Part shown: positions 8,204-15,822 of the stretch, piece by piece
How the letters are laid out: every line of letters starts with the position of its first letter
Numbering within the stretch: position 1 is the stretch's first letter
NCBI GenBank assembly: GCA_035315885.1
Contig: DATFXM010000021.1
Span: forward strand, 1 to 27,313
DNA: 27,313 bases
Reading direction: 5' to 3'
DNA from: DATFXM01 sp035315885
GTDB lineage: Bacteria > Acidobacteriota > Blastocatellia > UBA7656
The notes under the pieces: model-generated
Seen by the model: the letters and a program-made list of their open reading frames with translations, nothing else
What the model was told of the DNA's origin: nothing
Database searches by the model: none
Made by a program: the position numbers and the translations under genes

Positions 8204-8839
8204 TCATCCCAGCATCTCCAGCAGGTCGGTAGGTGAGTCGAGGGTGAGATCCGGCACTGCATCAATGAGGCGCTCGCGGGTGGACCCGCCCCACAAGGCC
8301 GCAGCGGTTCGAGTGCCCGCCGCACGACCCATCAGGATGTCCGACGGACTGTCGCCGATTACGAGCGTAGCGCGCGGATCGGCGTTCAGCTCGCCCAATG
8401 CTCGCAGAACGCCATCCGGTTCAGGCTTCGGACGAGCAACGTCGTCTCCCCACACGGCGAAGTCAATGCGCGACCTGAGTCCGATGATATCTAACTCGAG
8501 CTCGCCCGCGCGACGGGGCTTGAGCGACACGATGCCTACGCTTGCGCCACGCTGATTGAGTGAATCGAGCACGCGTTCCACGCCGTCGTAGGCGGTGAGG
8601 TGCTGATGGTGCGTTGCGTAGTAGTGTTCTTCAAAGCTCGCAAGCATCTCATCCACCATCTGCTCGCCGTAGCGCTTGAGAACCTCGTGCGGGGTGACGT
8701 TCCAGAAATCAGTGAAGTCCCGTTCATCGGGAGCTGAGCCGGTGTGACGTTCAATCGAATGCAGGAATGCTACGCGATACGCCGGTTCAGAATAAGCCAG
8801 TGTTCCATCAAAGTCGAACAGGAAGCAGTTCAAGTTCAC
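8204..8839 (-). CDS. HAD-superfamily phosphatase (phosphoglycolate phosphatase-like)
   Basis: About 211 residues with all four HAD motifs: I DFDGT (nucleophile D9, acid D11), II a Ser (about 105) in IVSLKPRR, III a Lys (about 138) in RPKPEP, IV GDSPSD (about 162-167). The helical cap between motifs I and II is of subclass I type. The family removes phosphate from small metabolites such as phosphoglycolate or pyrophosphate; the substrate is not predictable. GTG at 8839 is chosen because GGAGA precedes it at good spacing. A longer open frame (to 8977) would have to translate a heptamer-repeat element and overlap the divergent macro-domain gene, so I reject it. Promoter and leader must share the 120-bp gap with that gene. 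Confidence 0.88.
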   Translation of the reverse strand: MNLNCFLFDFDGTLAYSEPAYRVAFLHSIERHTGSAPDERDFTDFWNVTPHEVLKRYGEQMVDEMLASFEEHYYATHHQHLTAYDGVERVLDSLNQRGASVGIVSLKPRRAGELELDIIGLRSRIDFAVWGDDVARPKPEPDGVLRALGELNADPRATLVIGDSPSDILMGRAAGTRTAAALWGGSTRERLIDAVPDLTLDSPTDLLEMLG

Positions 8840-8882
8840 TACGATATTCTCCTCTCTCTGTGCGCCGCTGCCAAGGGATAGG

Positions 8883-8959
8883 GAGTACTGAGTACTGAGA
8901 GACTTCAAGTCCGCATCGGTTGCAACTCCAATCTCAGAGTTCCATACTGAGAACTTCCC
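8883..8959. repeat. Heptamer-word element 3 (AGTACTG words), degenerate
   Basis: AGTACTG / AGTACTG / AG opens the element at 8883; CTCAGAGTTCC and ATACTGAGAACTTCCC close it directly before the macro-domain ATG. The arms are only loosely complementary, so this looks like a decayed copy. The final AGAACTTCCC matches the right ends of elements 1 and 8. Confidence 0.7.
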
Positions 8960-9472
8960 ATGATCGAACTCATACAAGGCGACATCACTAGTCTAAAAGT
9001 TGATGCCATCGTGAATGCCGCAAACGAGTCGTTGCTCGGAGGCGGCGGCGTTGATGGCGCAATACACCGTGCGGCTGGTCCCGGCCTGCTAATTGAATGT
9101 CGCACGCTCGGTGGGTGCCCAACCGGCGAGGCGAGAATCACGCGCGGATACAAATTGCCGGCGCGTCACGTAATTCATACCGTAGGTCCGGTATGGAATG
9201 GTGGCGGTCAGGGCGAGCCTGAGCTTCTGGCGTCCTGCTACCGCTCGAGTCTGAAGCTCGCTGTTGATAATGGCGTGCGGTCGATTGCATTTCCCGCCAT
9301 CAGTTGCGGCATCTATGGGTATCCGCCTGACAAGGCGTCAGAGATTGCAGTTTCCGAAGCCCGAGAATTTCTGCGCTCGACTTCGGATATCGATCGAATC
9401 GTGTTTGTGTGCTTTGAGAACCAGGTCTACGAGGCGTATCAGCGGTTGCTAGCAAAAGTAGAGGACCGGTGA
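8960..9472 (+). CDS. Macro-domain protein, O-acetyl-ADP-ribose deacetylase (YmdB-like)
   Basis: A 170-residue single macro domain of the YmdB/MacroD type. Seen: QGDITSLKVDAIVNAAN (adenine-ribose binding), the ligand-gripping loop LLGGGGVDGAIHRAAG, VIHTVGP, and the second phosphate-binding segment FPAISCGIYGYP. Members hydrolyse O-acetyl-ADP-ribose and remove ADP-ribose from proteins. The stop overlaps the GTG start of a Nudix hydrolase (GTGA), so the product ADP-ribose could be split by the next enzyme. The ATG directly follows a repeat element with no ribosome-binding site. No DarT-like toxin is nearby, so an antitoxin role is unlikely. Confidence 0.93.
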   Translation: MIELIQGDITSLKVDAIVNAANESLLGGGGVDGAIHRAAGPGLLIECRTLGGCPTGEARITRGYKLPARHVIHTVGPVWNGGGQGEPELLASCYRSSLKLAVDNGVRSIAFPAISCGIYGYPPDKASEIAVSEAREFLRSTSDIDRIVFVCFENQVYEAYQRLLAKVEDR

Positions 9473-9939
9473 CACGGAAATACTGCTACGACTATCCAAG
9501 GCCGGCGCTTACCGTCGACATTGTGCTGTTTCGAAGAAACCACGATGTTCACGAGGTATTGTTGATTAAGCGCGGTCGAGAGCCTTTCAAAGACAAGTGG
9601 GCTTTTCCGGGAGGGTTTGTTGATCAGGACGAATCCCTTGAAGATGCCGCCGCGCGAGAACTCGTTGAAGAGACAGGCTTGACCTCGATCAGACTGGAAC
9701 AAATCGGAGCGTTTGGCGATCCGGGCCGAGATCCAAGAGGTCACACGGTAAGCGTCGCGTTTGGCGCAATCATTAACGGCGACGTCAAGGCGGAAGCTGG
9801 CGATGACGCGGCTCAGGTCAAATGGCATTCCGCCGCGCGGCCCGGACCGCTCGCTTTCGATCACAGGAAAATCCTGGCTGTTGCGCTCGATCACTTTCGA
9901 GTCAACGGAGCGCGACGCGCGGTGCGAAAGAAAGTTTGA
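9469..9939 (+). CDS. Nudix hydrolase, ADP-ribose pyrophosphatase-like
   Basis: A 156-residue Nudix protein with a complete Nudix box: G49-x5-E55-x7-R63-E64-L-x-E-E68-x-G70-L, which binds the catalytic divalent metals. Translation starts at GTG 9469, overlapping the macro-domain stop by 4 nt. Position after a macro-domain gene points to ADP-ribose or a related nucleotide sugar as substrate, giving AMP and ribose 5-phosphate; this is inference from context. The region after the box (FGDPGRDPRGHTVSVAF) resembles ADP-ribose- or NAD-linked Nudix enzymes. It ends in a TTGA overlap with the probable trmL start. Confidence 0.92.
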   Translation: MTRKYCYDYPRPALTVDIVLFRRNHDVHEVLLIKRGREPFKDKWAFPGGFVDQDESLEDAAARELVEETGLTSIRLEQIGAFGDPGRDPRGHTVSVAFGAIINGDVKAEAGDDAAQVKWHSAARPGPLAFDHRKILAVALDHFRVNGARRAVRKKV

Positions 9940-10451
9940 GTTCAAATATCGCTTCAGGGTCGACAACCCACAGAGTGCAAAACTCGGGTCTGCACGTCGC
10001 GTTGATCGAGCCCGAAATACCTCCGAACACCGGCAACATCGCCAGACTCTGCGGGGCTACCTTTACGCCGCTTCACCTCGTAGGCAAGCTCGGGTTTCGC
10101 ACGGATGACAAGGCGCTGCGCCGCGCGGGCCTCGACTACTGGCAGCACGTTGAGATTCATTATCACCTCAACATCGGCGAGCTTTACAGATTCCTGCCCG
10201 GTTCGCGCTTCTTGTATTTCTCTACGAAAGGGGAGAGGCGCTACGCGGACTTTGAATATTGTGCGGGTGATTGTCTGGTATTTGGCCGGGAGACGAAAGG
10301 ACTGCCCGAAGAGTTATTGCGAGAGAACTGGGACCATTGTCTGACGATTCCGATGCCGAATCCACGCATCAGGTGTTTGAACCTCGCAACGTCTGTAGGG
10401 ATCGTCCTCTACGAAGCTCTACGACAGCTTGAGTCGTTCAGTGAGTCGTAG
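9936..10451 (+). CDS. trmL: TrmL, tRNA (cytidine/uridine-2'-O-)-methyltransferase of the SPOUT family
   Basis: About 171 residues with the TrmL hallmarks: LIEPEIPPNTGNIARLC near the N-terminus, SAM-binding knot segments FGRETKGLPEE (116-122 region) and IPMPNPRIRCLNLATSVG followed by LYEALRQ. It 2'-O-methylates the wobble nucleotide of tRNA-Leu isoacceptors in E. coli. The start is uncertain: TTG 9936 overlaps the Nudix stop as TTGA, mirroring the GTGA overlap upstream, while GTG 9975 would give a length nearer the usual one. The frame is open further upstream but that part overlaps the Nudix gene. A strong terminator follows, closing the macro-Nudix-trmL operon. Confidence 0.93.
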   Translation: MSSNIASGSTTHRVQNSGLHVALIEPEIPPNTGNIARLCGATFTPLHLVGKLGFRTDDKALRRAGLDYWQHVEIHYHLNIGELYRFLPGSRFLYFSTKGERRYADFEYCAGDCLVFGRETKGLPEELLRENWDHCLTIPMPNPRIRCLNLATSVGIVLYEALRQLESFSES

Positions 10452-10459
10452 AAATAGCT

Positions 10460-10503
10460 CGGGCCGTTGCAGGAGTCCCTAAGCAGCGGCCCGGTTGTTT
10501 TTT
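10460..10503 (+). terminator. Intrinsic terminator of the macro-Nudix-trmL operon
   Basis: An 11-bp stem (CGGGCCGTTGC with GCAGCGGCCCG, one G-U pair), a 12-nt loop, then GTTGTTTTTT. It sits 9 nt after the trmL stop. Confidence 0.88.
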
Positions 10504-10523
10504 CGACAGCCTCGAGAATCGCG

Positions 10524-11666
10524 TTATGGATTCTGCGGAGGCTTGTTGGGGTTATCGGGCGGTTTGCCGTCAGAGTCACGTCGCTTGAGTGTCGGTTTCT
10601 CCTTTGGAGTCTCTTCACCGGACGAAGTACTCTGAGTCTGATCATCCGCATCTTTGCGCCGCTTGAGAGTGGGTCTCTGAGGACCTGTCTGGCGGTTGCC
10701 GTTTGCATCAAGAGTCTTCGAGTTGGTGATCGCGAGCAGCCTGGACTTCACCGAATTGAAATCCGAGGTGGTCACCATGTACTCGTCGCGATCGGGAAAA
10801 CGCGCAAGAAGGTCATGGACTTTGGTGATGCGATCGGGTGTAGGCGGATGCGTTCCGAAGAGTTTCGACAGAGTGCCGGGTTTCCCTTTTTCCTTCTTCT
10901 CGAGTTTCTCAAAGAAAGTGAGGAACTGATTCGGGTCATAACCGGCCGCCCAGAGGTATTGAGCCCCGAGCCTGTCTGCCTCGGCTTCGGCGCCGCGAGT
11001 GAATTTTAAGAACGTAAGAGGAACGCCGATCTGGTAAGCCTGATACGCTATGGCGCCAAGTCCGCCGCTCAGAAAGATGAGCGGGATGAAGGCGTAGTTG
11101 GCGATCGTAGCTTTTGAGGCCTGTTCGACTCCGTGACGCGCCGCCACGTGACCGATCTCGTGGGCCATAACTCCGGCGAGCTCTGCTTCGTTGTCTGCGG
11201 CAAGGATGGCGCCCTTGTTCACGTACAGGAAGCCGCCCGGCAACGCGAACGCGTTGACGTCATCGGAATCCAGGACCTTGATCGTGAATGGAATCTTTGC
11301 GTCGGAGTGCAGTGCGAGGTTTTGGCCGACGCGGTTGACGTATTCGGTGACAACCGGGTCGTCGATGAACTTGCCCTGCCGGTCGACGTCGGCTGCTAGT
11401 TGTCTCCCAAGCGCTACTTCCTTATTAAGAGAGTAGAAATCAATCTGGTGCTTGTTTATGTTGCGCTTCCCAATAAGCAGGGGGTTCTCCTCTTCAGAGA
11501 GCTTACCCTTTGGAGCAGAAGCATCGGCTTGCGATGCGGCAGTCTTGTCGTCGGGCTTCGTTGCCGTTGGTTTGTTGTCTTTGCTATCCGCAAGTAGCGT
11601 CGTGGGGAGGGCGAACAACAATGCGAGCGCGATAGCAGCCACGCGTTTCAGAACCGGTGCGTTCAT
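10524..11666 (-). CDS. M48-family metalloprotease, BepA-like, exported
   Basis: About 380 residues. A signal peptide (LKRVAAIALALLFALPTTLLADS) directs it to the periplasm. The zinc site is HEIGH (169-173) with the third ligand in EAEADRLG (E229). The family degrades misfolded outer-membrane or periplasmic proteins, as BepA does. ATG 11666 is chosen because AAGGAG lies 8-9 nt before it; an upstream TTG in frame at 11687 precedes that site. After the catalytic domain comes a proline/charge-rich tail with two copies of a PTLKRR motif, likely disordered. A good promoter lies at 11729-11756. A terminator-like sequence is not evident after the stop, which faces the trmL terminator convergently. Confidence 0.93.
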   Translation of the reverse strand: MNAPVLKRVAAIALALLFALPTTLLADSKDNKPTATKPDDKTAASQADASAPKGKLSEEENPLLIGKRNINKHQIDFYSLNKEVALGRQLAADVDRQGKFIDDPVVTEYVNRVGQNLALHSDAKIPFTIKVLDSDDVNAFALPGGFLYVNKGAILAADNEAELAGVMAHEIGHVAARHGVEQASKATIANYAFIPLIFLSGGLGAIAYQAYQIGVPLTFLKFTRGAEAEADRLGAQYLWAAGYDPNQFLTFFEKLEKKEKGKPGTLSKLFGTHPPTPDRITKVHDLLARFPDRDEYMVTTSDFNSVKSRLLAITNSKTLDANGNRQTGPQRPTLKRRKDADDQTQSTSSGEETPKEKPTLKRRDSDGKPPDNPNKPPQNP

Positions 11667-11728
11667 CGCCGGGACTCCTTTCGTCAAACTACTGGAGGGT
11701 CCACACAGGCAGGCCGCTCACGACACAA

Positions 11729-11756
11729 AGTGTAACACACCCTGAAACTGCGTCAA
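11729..11756 (-). promoter_or_regulatory. Sigma-70-type promoter for the M48 protease gene
   Basis: Minus-strand TTGACG, 16-nt spacer, TACACT. The predicted start near 11722 gives a leader of about 55 nt to ATG 11666. The -35 box is preceded by a T/A-rich stretch that could act as an UP element. Confidence 0.6.
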
Positions 11757-11801
11757 AAATAAAATGCAGCTCTAAATGCAAGCCTTTAATGTAAGAGCCG
11801 A

Positions 11802-11878
11802 GGGCTCAGGGGTGAGCGCTGAGGGCTCCGGCTGAGTGCTGAGTTTGTTGGTCTCTCGGTACTCAGCACTCAGCACTA
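11802..11878. repeat. Heptamer-word inverted repeat element 4 (AGTGCTG words)
   Basis: CTGAGTGCTGAGT (11832-11844) faces its perfect complement ACTCAGCACTCAG (11861-11873) over a 16-nt loop, with further GAGGGCTC/GCTGAG words from 11802. The TAG stop of the zinc-ribbon gene is formed at the outer edge of the right arm. Confidence 0.85.
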
Positions 11879-12376
11879 CTCCTTAAGCTGTGTCATCCCG
11901 AAGATCGTTACCACGTCGAGGTGAAGTCGTACCGGCGCTTCATCGTACCCTGGCGGCTTTTCGTCCATAGTGCTGAAGAAACCGTTCCCCAGATTGCCGC
12001 CGCTTACGCTTACGTTGCCGAAAATCCCGAGCCCGCTGATCCACACTGCGGCGTCATCGGGAACGAAAAGGTCCACGGTCCCAAAAATCGAAACAATTGA
12101 CAGGTGAGTTTCGCCTTCCGGCAAAAGATCAGAGCGTAAGTCGATGGCTACCGTGCCGAAGACTGCCACCGCGCTGTGCCCGTTCAGGTCACGGCCGGCG
12201 TTCGACAGCTCCTGACTGTTGAAGATCGCGAGAGTACTGCCGCCTCCGCGCTGCACTCCGACCGGTCGCCCGGCCAGAGGCTCGCCGAGAGCGCCCATAA
12301 CAGGCTCGAGGTTTGTTCCGCAGGCGCGGCAAAACTTTGCGTTGAGGGACTCCGCGCCGCACTTTGGACAGAACAT
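11876..12376 (-). CDS. Zinc-ribbon protein with LiaF-like C-terminal domain
   Basis: A 166-residue protein. Residues 3-19 form a C-x2-C ... C-x2-C zinc ribbon (C3, C6, C16, C19). After a Gly/Pro-rich linker, 60-166 hold repeated short strands AVAVFGTVAIDL, SIVSIFGTVDLFVP, GLGIFGNVSV and DVVTIFGMTQL, the beta-solenoid pattern of the LiaF/YvqF C-terminal (cell-envelope stress) domain. No membrane segment is visible, unlike LiaF itself. It may be a cytosolic or peripheral sensor module; the role is inferred from family only. GGAGG lies 8 nt before the ATG. A perfect TATAAT is at 12410-12415. The stop codon lies in a heptamer-repeat arm. Confidence 0.82.
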   Translation of the reverse strand: MFCPKCGAESLNAKFCRACGTNLEPVMGALGEPLAGRPVGVQRGGGSTLAIFNSQELSNAGRDLNGHSAVAVFGTVAIDLRSDLLPEGETHLSIVSIFGTVDLFVPDDAAVWISGLGIFGNVSVSGGNLGNGFFSTMDEKPPGYDEAPVRLHLDVVTIFGMTQLKE

Positions 12377-12409
12377 TCGGTGGATTCCTCCGCAAGTCGA
12401 AACCTAACG

Positions 12410-12415
12410 ATTATA
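12410..12415 (-). promoter_or_regulatory. -10 box (TATAAT) for the zinc-ribbon gene
   Basis: A perfect minus-strand TATAAT sits 33 nt before the ATG at 12376, with a T-rich TTTACTTTTACC upstream but no consensus -35. It is divergent from the promoter of the TPR gene about 130 bp away. Confidence 0.5.
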
Positions 12416-12521
12416 GATACTCAGGTAAAAGTAAAGGTTAGAGAGGCCGTAGTCCTCGTTTGGTTCTGACTGAACAAAATCGTCGCTGCCCCGCTAGTAT
12501 CCGCGAGGTTAGAGAGAGATT

Positions 12522-12550
12522 TTCTTGACCCGGAGCGCCTGGTCTATAAT
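12522..12550 (+). promoter_or_regulatory. Promoter for the TPR/carboxypeptidase-regulatory gene
   Basis: A perfect TATAAT at 12545-12550 is preceded by TTCTTGACC. The consensus-like TTGACC gives a 14-nt spacer, and TTCTTG gives 17 nt. It overlaps the first codons of the longest open frame (TTG at 12525), which supports the later start at 12582. Confidence 0.55.
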
Positions 12551-12581
12551 TGCCGAATCTACCTCGAAAAGGGAGCCCTCG

Positions 12582-13616
12582 ATGACCCGGCGAGTGATCA
12601 TCACGCGCACGATTGTACTTCCCGCGGCAACCTTGTTTCTTTTGGTCGTCTGTGGCGGGTTCGTTAGCGAATCAATGCAGCAGAACATGATCCGTGGAAA
12701 GGTCCGCGCGGCGGATGGTACCACGGTTAACAACGCCATAGTCGAACTCAGAATAGGCGGCGGGGGAATGATATCTCAGAAGGTTACTCACAACGATGGA
12801 GACTTCGCGTTCAATGGTCTCGCAAGCGGCGAGTACGAGGTCGCGGTGACTGTAGCGGGATTTGAGCCGGCGGCGCAGACCGTCAGGTTTACTGAAAACG
12901 ATCGCATGAACTTCATGGAAGTAGTCTCCGTGGAGATCATGATTCGCGCCAAGCCCGACCCAAATGCGTTTCTCTCACCGCCGGGAGTGAGTTTTGTTCA
13001 AGAGGTGCCAAAAGCGGCTCGCAGCAGTTATGAAAAAGGCGTCGGCAAGCTCAAGGAAGGGAAACCCGACGAAGGCGTAGCGCTGTTGCGCGAAGCCATA
13101 GCCGGATTCAATGACTATTTCGATGCGCACTTCTCTTTGGCCAAGGAGCTTTTTCGGCAGGGCAAAGATGCCGAAGCTCTCGAGGAACTTGAGCGCGCCA
13201 GACAAATCAACGACCGCCAGGATGCAGTGTTCTTCCTATTCGGCATGGTGATGCTCAAGCAACAGAAGTTTGTCATAGCCGAATACGCGTTTCGCGAAGC
13301 GCTGAGACTGAATCCCAACAATGTGGGCTCGCGGTTTTACCACGGCGTAGCGCTAATTGAAATCGCCGGTCGGAGCAAAGATCAGACGCAGAGCGTTTCG
13401 GACCTCACTGAAGCAGAGAAGGAGCTCAATCGCGCTTACGATATGAGCGAACGGAAACTGAGCGCGGTTTTTTACCAGAGGGCGCGGATTTGCGAGCGGC
13501 GCGGCGACAACGCGGGCGCCGCCAGGGAACTGGAGAACTACCTCAAGGCTGATCCCGATGCCAAGAACGCCGCACAGATTCGAGAGAAGATCACCAAATT
13601 GCGCAGCCGGCGTTGA
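12582..13616 (+). CDS. Exported protein with carboxypeptidase-regulatory domain and TPR repeats
   Basis: About 344 residues. The N-terminus is an uncleaved or signal-type hydrophobic segment (TIVLPAATLFLLVVCGGFV). Residues about 37-115 form a carboxypeptidase-regulatory/CNA-B-like beta sandwich (IRGKVRAADGTTVNNAIVEL, then GDFAFNGLASGEYEVAV), and 145-340 are helical TPR-type pairs (ALEELERARQINDRQ, AEYAFREALRLNPNN, AARELENYLKADPD). Such proteins are scaffolds at the envelope; no catalytic residues are seen. ATG 12582 has GGGAG 6-7 nt upstream and follows a TATAAT at 12545. A 19-bp perfect inverted repeat follows the stop at once. It lies between an envelope-stress-like gene and a TPR-M48 protease. 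Confidence 0.85.
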   Translation: MTRRVIITRTIVLPAATLFLLVVCGGFVSESMQQNMIRGKVRAADGTTVNNAIVELRIGGGGMISQKVTHNDGDFAFNGLASGEYEVAVTVAGFEPAAQTVRFTENDRMNFMEVVSVEIMIRAKPDPNAFLSPPGVSFVQEVPKAARSSYEKGVGKLKEGKPDEGVALLREAIAGFNDYFDAHFSLAKELFRQGKDAEALEELERARQINDRQDAVFFLFGMVMLKQQKFVIAEYAFREALRLNPNNVGSRFYHGVALIEIAGRSKDQTQSVSDLTEAEKELNRAYDMSERKLSAVFYQRARICERRGDNAGAARELENYLKADPDAKNAAQIREKITKLRSRR

Positions 13617-13619
13617 CAA

Positions 13620-13718
13620 AGGAGAGTAGGCAGTAGGCAGTTAGTTTCGTGGTTTCTGGTTCCTTCTTTCTGGTTCGCGTGCGTGTCTGATTTCTTAGAG
13701 CCTACTGCCTACTCTCCT
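13620..13718. repeat. Heptamer-word inverted repeat element 5 (AGTAGGC words)
   Basis: The left arm 13620-13638 (containing AGTAGGC twice) and right arm 13700-13718 (GCCTACT twice) are perfect 19-nt complements. The 61-nt loop carries TTTCTGGTTC words like those of elements 2 and 6. The right arm ends one base before the -35 box of the next gene. Confidence 0.92.
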
Positions 13719-13719
13719 G

Positions 13720-13748
13720 TTGACGCATCCGTTCTCTTCGCTTATCAT
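13720..13748 (+). promoter_or_regulatory. Sigma-70-type promoter for the TPR-M48 protease gene
   Basis: TTGACG, 17-nt spacer, TATCAT. The predicted start near 13755 gives a leader of about 94 nt to ATG 13849. The -35 box touches the right arm of repeat element 5. Confidence 0.6.
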
Positions 13749-13848
13749 CCGTCAATCTCGCGTGTTTTTCAGTCGTCAGGCCTGAAACGCACCATCGCTT
13801 GCAAGTTTCGAAACAGCTCCCGAGTCAAAGCCATTGGAGGTCCTGGTT

Positions 13849-15795
13849 ATGCGGTTACGTGGAGTCTGTTTGTTCGCGGCCATCGTCGTGGCTAGTTCCA
13901 TTGCAACTGTGCGGGCCCAGGGATCTGATCCCTACTCCCGCAACATGCAAAAAGAACAGCGGATCATCGATAAGCTAAAGGCCATTGCGCCGCAACAAGT
14001 CGACAACTTTACTGCCGCCACCAAGGCAATCGATCGTGCAGATAACGAAACGGCCGCCAAACTTTATTACGAGGTGTTGAAGGCAGCACCCGATTTCGAT
14101 CCTGCTATGAGGCGCCTGGGCGGCGCATTGATCAGCTCGGGACATGCACGCGAAGGTTTCGCTCTGTTGAACCAGGCGGTAGCCAAGAATCGCAGCCCGG
14201 AGAATTTGATAACCCTCGCGCAAGCCTTGGCCATGTCGGGGAACGACACCAACACCAAGAAGGAAGAGAGACAGCAAGCGTTGTCGTTGGCTGCGGAAGC
14301 CAATCACCTCAACGAGGACACAACTGACCTCGGCTATCCGTTGGTGCTCGCAAACGTGAGCCTTCAGCAGCGGAATGAGGCCGAGTTTCGCTTCGCGACA
14401 TCGCTGTTGGAGTCGCGGTTCCCCGACTTGATGTTCACGCACTACTGCAAGGCGCTGCGGGCCGCGATGGACGAGAGGTGGATCGAGGCCGAGAACGAAA
14501 TCAATAAAGCACAAAAGCTGGGACTATCGCCTGATACGGCGGCCGCCTTTCTCAACGACGGCGTGCATACGCGCGCTCAAATGTGGCGATACGGATATCT
14601 GGCCGCGTTCCTTGTGATAGCGTGGCTGACCGGCCTTCTGTTGTTGCTGGTGGGCGGCAAGCTGCTTTCAGGTGCGACGCTGAAGTCGATCGAAAACTCG
14701 GACCCTAACTCGACGATCGCTGGCAAAGAAATCTCTCTCAGGCGTTGGTACCGAAAAGTGATCAACGTGGCGGGAGTGTATTACTACATCTCGTTGCCTT
14801 TCGTGATTTTTCTGGTCCTTGCACTTGCGGCGGGCCTAACGTACGGGTTTTTGTTGCTCGGCCGAATTCCCATCAAGTTGCTTTTGATCATTGATCTGGG
14901 CGCGCTCATCACCGTGTACAAGATGATTCGATCGTTGTTTATCAGGATCGAAGCTGAAGATCCGGGTCGCAGCCTTCAAGAGCAGGAGGCCCCTGGGCTT
15001 TGGAGTCTGGTCCGGCAAGTAGCCGATACGATCGGCACACGGCCAGTCGATGAGATACGCGTGACTCCGGGAACCGAGCTCGCAGTTTACGAAACCGGAA
15101 GTTGGCGGGAGCGCGCCAACGACTCGGGGCGTCGCAAGCTCATCCTGGGTGTAGCGACCCTGAACGGGTTCAAGCAGGACGCGTTTCGTGCAGTGCTGGC
15201 GCACGAGTACGGGCATTTGTCCCATCGGGATACTGCCGGCGGCGATGTTGCTCTCCGAGTAAACCAGGACATCATGAAGTTCGCCAACGCGATGGCTTTG
15301 GCAGGACAGGCGGTGTGGTGGAACCTGGCGATTCACTTTCTCAGGGTATACCACTTCATCTTCAGGCGGATCAGTCACGGTGCTACAAGGCTTCAGGAGG
15401 TCTTGGCGGACAGAGTCGCCGTGCGCAACTTCGGGCTGGCAGCGTTCGAAGAAGGACTCACTCACGCGATTCGTCGTTCGTACGAATTCGAACACGTGGT
15501 CACCGGTGAGGCGAGCGAAGCCGTTCAGCAACGCAGGTCACTCAGGAACCTCTACGGCCTGCCCGATGAGACGACGGTGTCAGTCGAAGACAAGATTAAG
15601 GAAGCACTCAACCGCGAGACATCGGAAGACGACACGCACCCAAGTCCTGTAGAGAGGTTCAGGCTTGCGAGGCGTATACACTCGAATTCTCCAGAACCGG
15701 CCCCCGGGCTGGTCTGGGAACTGTTCGTCGATCGCGAAGGTCTCACCAAAGAGATGAGCGAGCTCGTAGACCGAGAGCTTCATTCAGTTTCCTGA
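13849..15795 (+). CDS. M48-family membrane metalloprotease with N-terminal TPR region
   Basis: About 648 residues. A signal peptide (VCLFAAIVVASSIATVRAQG) is followed by a TPR-like helical region (about 35-235), one membrane span near 245-268 (YLAAFLVIAWLTGLLLLLVG), two more about 305-360, and an M48 domain. Zinc ligands are HEYGH (H452, H456) and E517 in LQEVLADR. The order TPR, transmembrane, protease differs from BepA (protease then TPR) and from HtpX. It is probably a membrane-bound quality-control protease that recruits substrate through the TPR part; this is inferred. GGAGG lies 8 nt before ATG 13849, which decides the start over the TTG at 13834. Confidence 0.9.
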   Translation: MRLRGVCLFAAIVVASSIATVRAQGSDPYSRNMQKEQRIIDKLKAIAPQQVDNFTAATKAIDRADNETAAKLYYEVLKAAPDFDPAMRRLGGALISSGHAREGFALLNQAVAKNRSPENLITLAQALAMSGNDTNTKKEERQQALSLAAEANHLNEDTTDLGYPLVLANVSLQQRNEAEFRFATSLLESRFPDLMFTHYCKALRAAMDERWIEAENEINKAQKLGLSPDTAAAFLNDGVHTRAQMWRYGYLAAFLVIAWLTGLLLLLVGGKLLSGATLKSIENSDPNSTIAGKEISLRRWYRKVINVAGVYYYISLPFVIFLVLALAAGLTYGFLLLGRIPIKLLLIIDLGALITVYKMIRSLFIRIEAEDPGRSLQEQEAPGLWSLVRQVADTIGTRPVDEIRVTPGTELAVYETGSWRERANDSGRRKLILGVATLNGFKQDAFRAVLAHEYGHLSHRDTAGGDVALRVNQDIMKFANAMALAGQAVWWNLAIHFLRVYHFIFRRISHGATRLQEVLADRVAVRNFGLAAFEEGLTHAIRRSYEFEHVVTGEASEAVQQRRSLRNLYGLPDETTVSVEDKIKEALNRETSEDDTHPSPVERFRLARRIHSNSPEPAPGLVWELFVDREGLTKEMSELVDRELHSVS

Positions 15796-15822
15796 ACAAG
15801 CAGATTCTGGAACGAAGAACTC

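Noticed and set aside
8840..8977. N-terminal extension of the HAD phosphatase
   Set aside because: It would translate a repeat element and overlap the divergent gene; GTG 8839 has a good ribosome-binding site.
8960..9472. DarG-type antitoxin macro domain
   Set aside because: No DarT toxin gene adjoins; the partner is a Nudix hydrolase and the sequence fits YmdB-type deacetylases.
13620..13718. Insertion sequence or MITE with terminal inverted repeats
   Set aside because: No target-site duplication or transposase-like ends are visible, and the arms are low-complexity 7-bp words; kept as a repeat of unknown mobility.
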